Shown here: one piece after another, positions 43,936-52,565 of the stretch
Layout of the letters: each line of letters starts with the position of its first letter
How positions within the stretch are numbered: the stretch's first letter is position 1
Translations under genes and position numbers: made by a program
Assembly: GCA_963742925.1 (NCBI GenBank)
Contig: CAVUNV010000005.1
Span: forward strand, 1-64,000
Origin: PALSA-612 sp963742925
GTDB taxonomy: Bacteria > Actinomycetota > Thermoleophilia > Gaiellales > Gaiellaceae
Reading direction: 5' to 3'
DNA: 64,000 bases
Notes under the pieces: generated by a model
Databases searched by the model: none
What the model was told of the DNA's origin: nothing
Seen by the model: only the letters and a program-made list of their open reading frames with translations

Positions 43936-44689
43936 AGCCCTGCAGGTGGCGCCGAGCGGCATCGACCCGAGGCTCGCTGCGCTCAAACGCGTCGCGGTCG
44001 TTCCCGCCTACAACGAGGAGGGGAGCATCGGCGACGTGATCGCCGAGCTTCGTGCCGTCGATCCGGAGATGGAGATCGTGGTCGTGGACGACGGCTCGCG
44101 CGACGGCACGGCAGACGCCGCAGCGGCAAAGGGCGCGCGTGTGCTGCGCCTTCCCTTCAACCTCGGCATCGGCGGGGCCGTGCAGACCGGCTACCGCTAC
44201 GCCTACGAGCACGGGTTCGATCTCGCGCTGCGGGTGGACGGCGACGGCCAGCACGATCCTGCCCAGTTCGCCGTCCTCGCCGGACCTGTCCTCGCCGGGC
44301 ACGCCGACATCGCGGTGGGCTCGCGCTTCATCGCGGGCAAGGGCTTCCGCTCCTCCCGCTCGCGCCGGCATGCGATCCGCATCCTCGCGTGGACGGTCAC
44401 GGTGCTGGTCGGCGGCCGCGTGACCGATCCCACGTCGGGCTTCCAGGTGACGAACCGCCGCGCGATCGCCCTGTTCGCCGCCTACTACCCGCACGACTAT
44501 CCCGAGGTCGAGGCGACGGTGCTGGCCGCGAAGGCGGGCCTGCGCCGGGCCGAGGTTCCCGTCCTGATGCGCGAGCGCTCGGCCGGCCGGTCGTCGATCG
44601 GCGCCGTCCGCTCGGTCTACTACATGGTGAAGGTGATGCTGGCGGTGTTCGTGGCCGTGTTCCGGACTCCGGTGGAGATCCCCGAGTGA
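43928..44689 (+). CDS. GT2-family glycosyltransferase (dolichyl-phosphate-sugar synthase type)
   Basis: 253 aa, GT-A fold: VVPAYNEEGSIGDVI, VDDGSRDGT, then the acidic DGDGQHDP metal motif and PTSGFQVTNRR. These enzymes make polyprenyl-phosphate sugars, the donors for GT-C enzymes such as those at 37055, 46493 and 60837. The DUF2304 gene directly downstream is a usual partner. Confidence 0.88.
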   Translation: MAEALQVAPSGIDPRLAALKRVAVVPAYNEEGSIGDVIAELRAVDPEMEIVVVDDGSRDGTADAAAAKGARVLRLPFNLGIGGAVQTGYRYAYEHGFDLALRVDGDGQHDPAQFAVLAGPVLAGHADIAVGSRFIAGKGFRSSRSRRHAIRILAWTVTVLVGGRVTDPTSGFQVTNRRAIALFAAYYPHDYPEVEATVLAAKAGLRRAEVPVLMRERSAGRSSIGAVRSVYYMVKVMLAVFVAVFRTPVEIPE

Positions 44690-45048
44690 TCGCCGCCGGG
44701 GTGACGCCGCTCTCCGTCGCGATCGCGGGCGCGGTCGCGTCCGTGCTGCTCGTGCTCGTCGTGCTGGAGCTGATCCGCAAGCGCCGTCTCCGCGAGCGCT
44801 ACGCGCTCCTCTGGCTGGCGACGGGTGTCGTCCTGCTCGTCCTCTCCCTGTGGCGGAGCGGGCTGAACACGATCGCGGGCTGGCTCGGCGTCACCGGCTA
44901 CCCGCCGGCGGTGCTGTTCGCCGTCGCGACGCTGTTCATCCTGCTCGTCCTGCTCGACTACTCGACGGTGATCTCGAAGCTCGCCGACCAGAACACGATC
45001 CTGGCGCAGCGGCTCGCACTTCTCGAGGAACGCCTGAAAGACCGGTAG
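44686..45048 (+). CDS. DUF2304-like small membrane protein
   Basis: 120 aa with three hydrophobic helices and a C-terminal amphipathic or coiled-coil segment (QNTILAQRLALLEERL). DUF2304 proteins often follow GT2 genes as here (GTGA overlap). Function unproven; probably a partner of the GT2 enzyme in the membrane. Confidence 0.75.
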   Translation: MIAAGVTPLSVAIAGAVASVLLVLVVLELIRKRRLRERYALLWLATGVVLLVLSLWRSGLNTIAGWLGVTGYPPAVLFAVATLFILLVLLDYSTVISKLADQNTILAQRLALLEERLKDR

Positions 45049-45059
45049 CTCGCCTTCGG

Positions 45060-45746
45060 TTACGTGGTCGGATAGGTGAAGATGAAGTAGAGAGCGACCG
45101 CGAGCGCCACTCCCGCCAGCACGAGCAGCGCGCGCCGGACGCCGGCGGTCTTGAAGCGCTGGGCCACGGCGATCAGGAACAGCACCATGGCGAGCAGGAC
45201 GGTGTTGCGGAGGTACTCCTCGGCGTCCTCGCGTGCCTTCGTACCGTGCTCGAAGTCTTGCAAGGCCTGACGGTTGAGCGTCTGGGCCTTCGCCGCCTCG
45301 GCGTTCAGGTACTGGGGCATCACGATCGGGCCGGGCGGAGCTTTCGGGTTGTGGAACGGATCGGTCTTCAGCCAGGCGTCGAAGGCAGGCCGGAACTCGG
45401 GTCGGAACCGGCGCTCGAACGTCCGCTGGGCCGACGCGTCCCCGCGTGATTCCGCTGCCAGCCAGAAGGAGAAGGTGGTCGAGTCGTAGAGCTCCTGCTG
45501 GCCGGCGAGCGTCGACGCCTGGATCGCGAGGGTCTGCTTCGTCGACGAGAGCTCGTACAGGTGGGCCGACTTGCCGTCCCAGCGCGCCGTCTGGTACCCG
45601 CTCCACGCTGTGGACACCGCGACGATCGCGAGCAGGATGCCTTCGAGGATCTCGGTCACTTCTTCGCGCCGGTGGCTCGGCTCGTGCGACCGATGCCGGT
45701 GGCCGATCGTGTGCGCGACGTCCTCCGTCGACAGGGGCTCGGTCAC
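45060..45746 (-). CDS. DUF4337-like membrane protein
   Basis: 228 aa. One N-terminal hydrophobic segment (EGILLAIVAVSTAWSGYQTA), a long extramembrane region rich in helices, and two C-terminal helices (VLLAMVLFLIAVAQ, RRALLVLAGVALAVALYF). The pattern recalls DUF4337. GTG start at 45746, 7 bases after TATCGT. No catalytic motif. Confidence 0.65.
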   Translation of the reverse strand: MTEPLSTEDVAHTIGHRHRSHEPSHRREEVTEILEGILLAIVAVSTAWSGYQTARWDGKSAHLYELSSTKQTLAIQASTLAGQQELYDSTTFSFWLAAESRGDASAQRTFERRFRPEFRPAFDAWLKTDPFHNPKAPPGPIVMPQYLNAEAAKAQTLNRQALQDFEHGTKAREDAEEYLRNTVLLAMVLFLIAVAQRFKTAGVRRALLVLAGVALAVALYFIFTYPTT

Positions 45747-45753
45747 GGCCCCG

Positions 45754-45759
45754 ACGATA
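45754..45759 (-). promoter_or_regulatory. -10 box TATCGT (leaderless-type)
   Basis: Minus-strand TATCGT ends 7 bases before the GTG at 45746. Confidence 0.4.
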
Positions 45760-45768
45760 TGCGAAACG

Positions 45769-46485
45769 CTAAGGAGAAACCGAGTTCAGCGTCTCGGCTC
45801 GATCCCGTCTGAAGGTGGCCGCGAGTATGTGGAGGCTCACCACCAGCACCCAGGCCGGGAAGGCGAGCTCGATCCAGGCCGAGAAGTCGATCGCCACGAG
45901 GAGGACGAGCGCGATCGTGTATCCGAGGGCGACCAGCCAGCGTGGTGCGAGCCTCGTTCGCAACAGGATCGTCGAGGTGGCGATCATGAACACGGCCGCC
46001 ATTCGCATCGCGTAGACGTTCAGGAGGTCGCTGGTCATGCGGCGGCCGACCGGCCAGGCGCTCGAGGCGACGAGGCTGCCGTGCCTCTGGCCCGCGCTCG
46101 CCACCAGGCCTGCCGCTACCGCCGCCGCGACGAAGATCATGGCGACGAAGAGCAGGCCGCTTCCGAGGAAGACGGTCGCGAAGAAGCGGTCCTCGGCATC
46201 GCCGATGCGATCGCGGACGACGCCGATGAACCAGAGAAATGCGATCCCGGCGAACGGCACCAGGCTGAGCGCGAGCAGGACCGAGTGCCGCCGCGAGCTG
46301 TCCGAAAGCCACGTCCCGGCATCCTTGGGATCGGAGGGAACCGCCTGGTGGACGAGCACGAGGACGATCACGAACAGGACCGAGAACGCGATACCTGCGA
46401 ATGCGGCGGCGCGCGGCGTCCGGATCGCACGGCCCACGGCGTCCGCCTGCGCAATATCGGTGGCTGTTTCCGTCACGCGAGTCAC
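45769..46485 (-). CDS. Multi-spanning membrane protein of unknown function
   Basis: 238 aa with about six hydrophobic segments, no charged catalytic motif recognised. GTG at 46485, 9 bases after TACGCT. The C terminus contains a HIL.ATFRRDRAE tail that looks cytoplasmic. It resembles no family known to me with confidence. Confidence 0.65.
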   Translation of the reverse strand: MTRVTETATDIAQADAVGRAIRTPRAAAFAGIAFSVLFVIVLVLVHQAVPSDPKDAGTWLSDSSRRHSVLLALSLVPFAGIAFLWFIGVVRDRIGDAEDRFFATVFLGSGLLFVAMIFVAAAVAAGLVASAGQRHGSLVASSAWPVGRRMTSDLLNVYAMRMAAVFMIATSTILLRTRLAPRWLVALGYTIALVLLVAIDFSAWIELAFPAWVLVVSLHILAATFRRDRAETLNSVSP

Positions 46486-46492
46486 GCAACCA

Positions 46493-48172
46493 TCAGCGTA
46501 CGGTCACCGTGACCGGCGTGCTGGCCAGGAAGCTGTCGCCCATGTGCGGGTCGTTGAGCCAGTTCGATCCGACCGTGACGCGGTAGGTCCACGTGCCCCG
46601 CCCCGGGTGGTCGACGGCGGTGGTGGAGCGCGTCGTCAGGAGCGGCCGGCCGGCGAAGAAGCACTTCGCCGCGCCGCCCGAGCTCCGGCAGAGCACGTCT
46701 GTCGGGCCGCGCGTCCGCAGGACGCGGTAGAAGACGCGTGACGAGCCCTCCGCCGAGTCGTTCCAGCGCAGCCTGACCGTGCCGCCCGCGGACGTGGCGT
46801 GCAGGCCGATCCCCGGATCGACCGGGACGGCCAGCTCGTTGACGATGATCGACCGCCCGGGCCCGCCGATCGGCTGCAGGGCGGCCGCGGCGACGAGCGG
46901 GACGAGGCCGAACAGGACGGCGGCGGCGATCAGCACCCGGCGCCCCGGCAGGCGCGGTGCCGGCACGGGGAAGCGCTCGGCAAGCGCCGGCCCGTAGCGG
47001 GGGACGAGCACGGGAAGGCAGGCGACCATCAGCACGAGCGGCGGGATCGCGGGCAGGAGCAGGCGGAAGAACGAGCCGCTGTCCACCGACGAGACCGAGT
47101 CCGAGCCCTTGATCACGAAGTAGAGCCAGAACCAGGTCGACAGGGCGACGGCGAGGGGCCACGAGCGCCGCGCCACGGCGATCGCGCCGGCGAACGGGAG
47201 GAACTGCAGCACCCGGAGGCTGAAGAACACCTCGGCGAGACCGTCCAGGTTGTTCTGGAGGTGCGACCAGTCGATGTTCGCGTACTTGTGGAACGGCGTG
47301 AAGATCGAGCCCGCCGGGCCCAACGCATGAGAGCTCAACGCATGAGAGCCCAGCGCGAGGCGCTGCTCCACGTAGCCGTTGCCGAACGCGGGCAGGGTGC
47401 CGTACCCGCGGTACTTCCACAGCGCCAGCGCGCCGAGCGCCGGTGCGAGCGCCAGGGCGAACGTCCCCAGCTCGCGCCACCGCCGGCCGATCAGGAACAG
47501 GACGACCGGCGTCGCGAGGAAGATCAGATTCGAGGCCTTCGTCAGCACCGCGAGGCCGGTGACGAGCCCGGCAGCCATCGCCCACTCCAGGCGGCGCGTC
47601 TGGTAGGTGCGAACGATCAGGGCGCCCGCGGCGAGCAGGCAGACGATGCTCGGAAAGTCGCCCATCATCGTCAGACCGAGCGGATGCGGCAGGAACTGGT
47701 CGACGTACTTGGAGTGGTAGTCCGACCTGAACAGGGGGATGGCGACGTACGGGCCGACGACCCACAGTCCGGCCGCCACGTAGCCGATCACCCGTCCGGC
47801 GATCCTCGACGCGATGTCGTAGACGCAGAAGAGCGCGATCGGTGTCAGGACGAGAGCCTGGATCAGGACCGCCGCCGGCAGCGCCGCGACGTAGCCCGGC
47901 CCGGCGATGAGCGCGAACGGCGCGAGCACGAACGCCCAGGCGGGCGAGATCAGCGTCTTCGGGATCAGGCCGTGCCCGGCCAGCCAGCCGGTCGTGTAGT
48001 ACCAGATCTGGTCGCCGCCCTGGTAGAAGATCCAGCCGTTGTGGTGGACGCTGAACGCGAACACGATCGCGGCCAGCCATTGCACGGCGAGCAGCGGTAC
48101 GAGCACGCGCCACGGCTCCCGGCCTCTCGCCGCGACGCGCCGCACGGTCAGGGCGGCGGTGCTAGCGCTCAA
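46493..48172 (-). CDS. GT-C membrane glycosyltransferase with C-terminal Ig/FN3-like domain
   Basis: About 559 aa from the TTG at 48172 (GTG at 48145 is an alternative). Ten or more membrane helices, with the typical early acidic loop (GGDQIWYYTTGWL). The last about 120 residues form a beta-rich domain (GTVRLRWNDSAEGSS, TWTYRVTVG) like a fibronectin type III module, probably extracytoplasmic. Third gene of the leftward unit gmd, fcl, GT-C. Substrate unknown. A 15-bp tandem repeat near 47324-47353 encodes two SHAL units. Confidence 0.75.
   Translation of the reverse strand: MSASTAALTVRRVAARGREPWRVLVPLLAVQWLAAIVFAFSVHHNGWIFYQGGDQIWYYTTGWLAGHGLIPKTLISPAWAFVLAPFALIAGPGYVAALPAAVLIQALVLTPIALFCVYDIASRIAGRVIGYVAAGLWVVGPYVAIPLFRSDYHSKYVDQFLPHPLGLTMMGDFPSIVCLLAAGALIVRTYQTRRLEWAMAAGLVTGLAVLTKASNLIFLATPVVLFLIGRRWRELGTFALALAPALGALALWKYRGYGTLPAFGNGYVEQRLALGSHALSSHALGPAGSIFTPFHKYANIDWSHLQNNLDGLAEVFFSLRVLQFLPFAGAIAVARRSWPLAVALSTWFWLYFVIKGSDSVSSVDSGSFFRLLLPAIPPLVLMVACLPVLVPRYGPALAERFPVPAPRLPGRRVLIAAAVLFGLVPLVAAAALQPIGGPGRSIIVNELAVPVDPGIGLHATSAGGTVRLRWNDSAEGSSRVFYRVLRTRGPTDVLCRSSGGAAKCFFAGRPLLTTRSTTAVDHPGRGTWTYRVTVGSNWLNDPHMGDSFLASTPVTVTVR
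46495..46500 (-). promoter_or_regulatory. -10 box TACGCT (leaderless-type)
   Basis: Minus-strand TACGCT ends 9 bases before the GTG at 46485, overlapping the stop of the GT-C gene upstream. Confidence 0.35.
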
Positions 48173-49097
48173 CCTGCTCGAGCGGTTCCGGCGACGGGCG
48201 GGAGTCGCGATACCAGGCGATGGTTCGCTCGAGCCCCTCGCGCAGCGGCGTCTCCGCACGGAAGCCGAACAGCTGCTCCGCCTTCGACGCGTCGAGCGTT
48301 CGCCGCGGCTGGCCGTTCGGCATCGACGTGTCCCAGCGGATCTCGCCCGTGAAGCCGGTCAGCTCGGCGATCGTCTCCGCCAGCTCCCGGATCGAGGTCT
48401 CGACGCCGGTGCCGAGGTTCACCGGCTCGGGCCCGTCGTAGAGGTCGGCCGCGCGCAGCAGACCGTCGGTGCAGTCGTCGACGAAGAGGAACTCCCGCGT
48501 CGGCGAGCCGTCGCCCCAGAGCACGACCTCGCCCTCCGACTCGATCATCTTCCGGATCAGCGCGGGGATCACGTGCGAAGAGTCCAGATCGAAGTTGTCG
48601 CGCGGCCCGTACAGGTTCGCGGGCAGGAGGAAGATCGCGTTCAGCCCGTACTGCTCGCGGTAGGACTGGGCGCCGACCAGGATCGACTTCTTGGCGACGC
48701 CGTACGGCGCGTTCGTCTCCTCCGGGAAGCCCGACCAGAGGTCCTCCTCGCGGAACGGAACCGGTGTGTGCTTCGGATAGGCGCAGACCGTCCCGGCCAC
48801 GACGAGCTTCGACACGCCGTGGAGGCGCGACTGCTCGAGGACGTTCGCCCCCATCATCAGGTTCGCGTACCAGTAGCGGCCGGGGTTCGCCCGGTTGGCG
48901 CCGATGCCGCCGACCTCGGCCGCGAGGTGGAAGACCAGCTCCGGCTCGGCCGCCGCGAACAGCCGCTCGGAGTCGTTCTGGCGGGTCAGGTCGTAGTCGG
49001 CCCGCCGGGCGACGAACACCTCCTCGCCGTCTGCGACCAATCGTTCGACGAGATGCGATCCGAGAAACCCGCCGCCGCCGGTTACGAGGATGTTCAT
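48162..49097 (-). CDS. fcl: GDP-L-fucose synthase (Fcl/WcaG)
   Basis: 311 aa, extended SDR. GGGGFLGSH, the family-specific HLAAEVGGIGAN, GTVCAYPK and the YGVAKK active site identify GDP-4-keto-6-deoxymannose epimerase/reductase. ATG overlaps the end of the upstream dehydratase (ATGA). With Gmd it makes GDP-L-fucose from GDP-mannose. Confidence 0.9.
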   Translation of the reverse strand: MNILVTGGGGFLGSHLVERLVADGEEVFVARRADYDLTRQNDSERLFAAAEPELVFHLAAEVGGIGANRANPGRYWYANLMMGANVLEQSRLHGVSKLVVAGTVCAYPKHTPVPFREEDLWSGFPEETNAPYGVAKKSILVGAQSYREQYGLNAIFLLPANLYGPRDNFDLDSSHVIPALIRKMIESEGEVVLWGDGSPTREFLFVDDCTDGLLRAADLYDGPEPVNLGTGVETSIRELAETIAELTGFTGEIRWDTSMPNGQPRRTLDASKAEQLFGFRAETPLREGLERTIAWYRDSRPSPEPLEQVER

Positions 49098-50236
49098 GTC
49101 GCCGGGAGCGTACTCTCGACCGGGGCCGACCAGTCCACGCGTCCCTCCCAGCGCGACCGGTTGGCCGCGTACCAGGCGATCGTGAGGGCGACGCCCTCCT
49201 CCCAGCTCACCTTCGGCTGCCAGCCCGTCTCGCGCTGCAGCTTCTCGTAGCCGACGCGCAGGGCGATCACCTCGCTGGCGCCGGGGCGGTAGCGGCCGGG
49301 GACGCTGGCGAGCTCGCGGCCGGCGGGCCAGTAGCCGCGCTCCTCGCCGACCCGGAGGATCAGCTGGGCCCAGTCGCGCATCGAGACGTTCTCGCCCTGT
49401 CCGTAGACGTAGACGTCGCCGGGGATGCCGTGTGCGGCCACGGTCAGATGGCCGCGGACACCGTCCGAGCAGAAGCAGAAGTCGCGCATCGGCTCGAGCT
49501 GGCCGAGCTCGATCTGCTCGCGGACGAGCGCCTGCGTGATGATCGTGCCGGTCACGAAGCGCGGGTTCTGGCGCGGCCCGTAGTTGTTGAACATGCGGGT
49601 GACGACACCGGGCACGCCGAAGGCGTCGTGGTAGTTCATGGTCAGGAAGTCGGCGGCGACCTTCGAGGTGGCGTAGACCGACTTGGGGTTGATCGGCGAG
49701 CGCTCGTGGAAGACGACGCCGCCCTCCGCGTCGAAATCATGGTGATGGGAGACGTCCTCGTGGACGTTGCCGTACTCCTCCGAGGTGCCCGCAGTGTCGA
49801 ACTTCTCCAGCTCGAGCCCGTGGTCGACAATCGACTGAAGCAGGTTCAGCGTGCCGACGATGTTGGTCATCGTCGTCTCGTACGGGCGGTGCCACGATTC
49901 GCCGACGTGCGCCTGCGCGCCGAGGTGGAAGACGTACGGCCGGTCGGGTGCCTGCGCGAGCTCCCTGACCAGGTAGTCGATCGACGTGCGGTCGGTCAGG
50001 TCGGCGAACTTCACCGTCAGCCGGTCGCGCAGGTGGCCGATGTTGTTCAGCGCCCCACTCGACGTGGCGCGGACGAAGGCGACGACGCGCGCGTCGAGGT
50101 GGACGAGCGCGTCGGTCAGGTGCGAGCCCATGAACCCGTCGGCACCGGTGACGAGCACCGTGCGCCCGCCGTAGATGTCGCCGAAGTCCCGCCGGAGCTC
50201 GGCGAGCCCGGCGTCGTTCCAGACCGAGTCGCTCAT
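49094..50236 (-). CDS. gmd: GDP-mannose 4,6-dehydratase-like SDR
   Basis: 380 aa. NAD motif GADGFMGSHL, catalytic TSEEYG and YATSK. Adjacent fcl supports GDP-mannose 4,6-dehydratase, although the sequence also resembles dTDP-glucose dehydratases. ATG at 50236 lies inside a hairpin of palindromic element copy 2, which may control its translation. Confidence 0.8.
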   Translation of the reverse strand: MSDSVWNDAGLAELRRDFGDIYGGRTVLVTGADGFMGSHLTDALVHLDARVVAFVRATSSGALNNIGHLRDRLTVKFADLTDRTSIDYLVRELAQAPDRPYVFHLGAQAHVGESWHRPYETTMTNIVGTLNLLQSIVDHGLELEKFDTAGTSEEYGNVHEDVSHHHDFDAEGGVVFHERSPINPKSVYATSKVAADFLTMNYHDAFGVPGVVTRMFNNYGPRQNPRFVTGTIITQALVREQIELGQLEPMRDFCFCSDGVRGHLTVAAHGIPGDVYVYGQGENVSMRDWAQLILRVGEERGYWPAGRELASVPGRYRPGASEVIALRVGYEKLQRETGWQPKVSWEEGVALTIAWYAANRSRWEGRVDWSAPVESTLPAT

Positions 50237-50375
50237 AGGCCGATCCTTGGCCTATGAACGTGTGGAGGGGTCCGAGGGGAACCGGGAGGTTCCCCTGACC
50301 AGATCGGCCTCTGGAAGAAGGGGTCCGTGGGGGAAACATGGTTTCCCCCACGGGAGCGAGCCAAAGGCGAGCGAC
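50231..50375. repeat. Palindromic intergenic element, copy 2
   Basis: Same layout as copy 1. Hairpin with the gmd start codon (50231-50241/50249-50259, one mismatch), 9-bp hairpin with GGGA loop (50275-50283/50288-50296), 5-bp hairpin (50299-50303/50310-50314) and the 13-bp CCGTGGGGGAAAC hairpin (50325-50337/50341-50353), followed by GAGCGAGCCAAAGGCGAGC (50354-50372). The remainder of the gap to 50518 has a separate short palindrome and the Shine-Dalgarno of the next gene. Confidence 0.85.
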
Positions 50376-50444
50376 GGCCATGGGCGACAAGAGTAACGAG
50401 CGGATGTTCGGAATCGCCGCGCAGCGGTTCACAATCGACATGTT

Positions 50445-50459
50445 CGGTGTCTGACACCG
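50445..50459. repeat. Short palindrome CGGTGTC-T-GACACCG
   Basis: Perfect 7-bp arms around one T, preceded by ACATGTT. It resembles the cores of the REP-like repeats at 36915 and 42592. May be a REP remnant or a repressor site. Confidence 0.45.
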
Positions 50460-50518
50460 CCTCGGGCACGCCTACGCTGCGTGCTGCTGCTTCGCCATTC
50501 ACCAGGAAGGGGAACCGG

Positions 50519-50881
50519 ATGTATCGCTCGAGATGGCTTCTATCGATCGTCGTGTCGTCGGTTGTCTCCATGGGTGCGGCCTACTTCGTCTTTGCACCGA
50601 GCACGGACGCCGCCCAGACCGCGCGGTACTCGTTGAAGGTCGGGGATCACGTGACTGCGCCGGCGATCGGATGGGCCTGTGACCTCGCCAGGACGAAGCC
50701 CGGCGTGGCACTCATCTGCAGTCCCGGCACGCCCGGAACCTCGTCCCAGGGGTCGCCTGCGGTGTCGCTCCAGGCGGTACGGCTGGCGGTGGAAACGGGC
50801 ACGAAACCGTTGGCGGCGACCGTGCCGATCGGAGGCGGGAAGAAGGTCCTCATCGTCACGTTCAAGGTCTCCCGCAAGTAG
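50519..50881 (+). CDS. Secreted small protein of unknown function
   Basis: 120 aa with a signal peptide (about residues 1-32, cut after TDA) and a beta-rich body containing two Cys, with no enzyme motif. ATG at 50519 has an AGGAAGGGG ribosome site. I do not recognise the family. Confidence 0.7.
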   Translation: MYRSRWLLSIVVSSVVSMGAAYFVFAPSTDAAQTARYSLKVGDHVTAPAIGWACDLARTKPGVALICSPGTPGTSSQGSPAVSLQAVRLAVETGTKPLAATVPIGGGKKVLIVTFKVSRK

Positions 50882-50918
50882 CAGGCGGGTCGGTCTCCGC
50901 CATACCGCCGACTCTCCC

Positions 50919-50924
50919 TAGAGT
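50919..50924 (+). promoter_or_regulatory. -10 box TAGAGT (leaderless-type)
   Basis: TAGAGT ends 6 bases before the GTG at 50931. Confidence 0.4.
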
Positions 50925-50930
50925 CCGGGC

Positions 50931-51707
50931 GTGCGCGGTTGGGGTCACCTGTACCGGACGAGCGTCGGGCTCGGGGCCGGCTATCTCCTGCGGCACGGCT
51001 ATCTGCGCGAGGCGGTCATCCGGGTCGTCGTGCCGCTCGACCCGAGCCGGTATCTCGAGCTGCCCGAGACGATGCGCGAGCTCGATGCGCAGCCGGGCGA
51101 GCGCGTGCTCGACCTGGCCAGCCCCAAGCTCACTGCCGTCGCGCTCGCGCGCGCCGGGGCCGAGGTCGTCTCGGTCGACCAGCTTCCGGATGAGATAGAG
51201 GCGTGGCGGAAGCTGACCGTGGGAGAGACGAAGCTGACGTTCCAGGTCGCGGACGGGCGGGCGCTGCCGTTCGAGGACGCGAGCTTCGACCACGCCTACA
51301 GCATCTCGGTGCTCGAGCACATTCCGGAGCCCGGTGACGAGCAGGCGCTCGCCGAGCTGGCGCGGGTGACGAAGCCCGGCGGGCGGGTGGTCGTCACGCT
51401 CCCGCACGCGCTGACATACCGGGAGGACTGGCGTGACGCGCCGGTGTACGCCGATCAGGGCGGTACCGGGGAACGTCACTTCTTCCAGCGCTGGTACGAC
51501 GCGGCGCGGGTCGAGCAGCTGACGGCCGCCGCGCCGGGGCTCGAGCTCGTCTCGTCGAGCGTCAGCCGGCTGCAGCCGAACCTGAACGACCTCTACACGC
51601 GGACGTTTCCGCTGCTCGTCCCGCTCGGCCCGCTGTTCGGCCTGCTCGCCCGCCGCCTCGACGGGCCGGACGGTGACGTGATCCGGCTCACCTTCACGAG
51701 GCGCTGA
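50931..51707 (+). CDS. Class I SAM-dependent methyltransferase
   Basis: 258 aa. RVLDLASPKLTAVAL (motif I, atypical: DLASPK replaces DxGxG), VSVDQLPDE, VLEHIPEPGDE and KPGGRVVVTLP. The C-terminal segment (RRLDGPDGDVIRLTF) is typical of methyltransferase-11 proteins in glycan clusters. The weak glycine motif deserves a check of SAM binding. Confidence 0.75.
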   Translation: MRGWGHLYRTSVGLGAGYLLRHGYLREAVIRVVVPLDPSRYLELPETMRELDAQPGERVLDLASPKLTAVALARAGAEVVSVDQLPDEIEAWRKLTVGETKLTFQVADGRALPFEDASFDHAYSISVLEHIPEPGDEQALAELARVTKPGGRVVVTLPHALTYREDWRDAPVYADQGGTGERHFFQRWYDAARVEQLTAAAPGLELVSSSVSRLQPNLNDLYTRTFPLLVPLGPLFGLLARRLDGPDGDVIRLTFTRR

Positions 51708-51720
51708 GCGGCCCGGCTGG

Positions 51721-51726
51721 TACCGT
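51721..51726 (+). promoter_or_regulatory. -10 box TACCGT (leaderless-type)
   Basis: TACCGT ends 7 bases before the GTG at 51734. Confidence 0.4.
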
Positions 51727-51733
51727 CACGGGG

Positions 51734-52522
51734 GTGAAGCTCCGTCTCATCGTCGTGCTCGCGTGCGCCGCCGCCGTGGCCGTTCCCGCGACCGGAATCG
51801 CGGGGCAGGCGCAGCAGAGCCGTGCCGAGCGGGGCCGGTTCCTCGTCTGGTATGCGAAGCCGCGGAATGCGGACGAGCGTCTCATCGTCAGCCTCGTCAA
51901 GGCGAGCGAGCTGTCCAGCGTGATGGCCACCCTGAGCAAGGCGATCATCATCCCCCGGAATGTGACGATCGCCGTCAAGGGCGGGCAGGCGGGGCCCTAC
52001 TACAACCCGGACACGCACATCATCGTCCTCAATCATCCGTTCCTCGAGCTGGGGATCAAGGTGTACACGGCCGAGTATCCGAAGATGTCGGACACCGACC
52101 TCGGGACGGCGCTCGCGTCACTCGAGTACTTCGTGCTCTTCCACGAGATCGGTCACGCGCTCGTCGATCTCTGGAACATTCCGGTGCTCGGTCGCGAGGA
52201 GGACGCCGTCGACGGCTTCTCGACCATCTTCATGACCGCGTTCGTGCCGGACGGTGGCCAGATCGCGCTGTGGGGTGCCGACTTCTTCGACTATCTCGGC
52301 CGGCACGAGGGGCGCTTCGGGCGCAGCGACTTCGCGGACGAACACTCGCTCGACCCCCAGCGCGCGTACTCGATCGCCTGCTGGGTCTACGGCTCGAACC
52401 CGAAGAAGTACGGAGGTCTCGCGAACGTGATCCCTCGGGAGCGGCTCGTGCGCTGCCCGGCCGAGTACCGGAGCCTGCGCAAGGCGTGGTTCAAGTTCCT
52501 GAAGCCGCACGTCAGCCCCTGA
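51734..52522 (+). CDS. Secreted DUF4344-like metallopeptidase
   Basis: 262 aa, signal peptide about residues 1-24. The zinc motif FHEIGHALVD (HExxH) and a downstream Glu/Asp-rich EEDAVDGFS stretch fit the DUF4344 putative metallopeptidase family. Two further Cys near the C terminus may form a disulfide. GTG start at 51734. Confidence 0.8.
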   Translation: MKLRLIVVLACAAAVAVPATGIAGQAQQSRAERGRFLVWYAKPRNADERLIVSLVKASELSSVMATLSKAIIIPRNVTIAVKGGQAGPYYNPDTHIIVLNHPFLELGIKVYTAEYPKMSDTDLGTALASLEYFVLFHEIGHALVDLWNIPVLGREEDAVDGFSTIFMTAFVPDGGQIALWGADFFDYLGRHEGRFGRSDFADEHSLDPQRAYSIACWVYGSNPKKYGGLANVIPRERLVRCPAEYRSLRKAWFKFLKPHVSP

Positions 52523-52551
52523 GCACCGCCGTCCGGCGCCTGACCCGCACC

Positions 52552-52557
52552 TAGACT
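52552..52557 (+). promoter_or_regulatory. -10 box TAGACT of mutS2 (leaderless-type)
   Basis: TAGACT ends 8 bases before the ATG at 52566; no Shine-Dalgarno. Confidence 0.4.
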
Positions 52558-52565
52558 GGGCCGCC

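Noticed and set aside
47324..47353. 15-bp tandem repeat in the GT-C gene
   Set aside because: It only duplicates a five-residue SHAL unit within a loop; no sign of a regulatory or mobile function.
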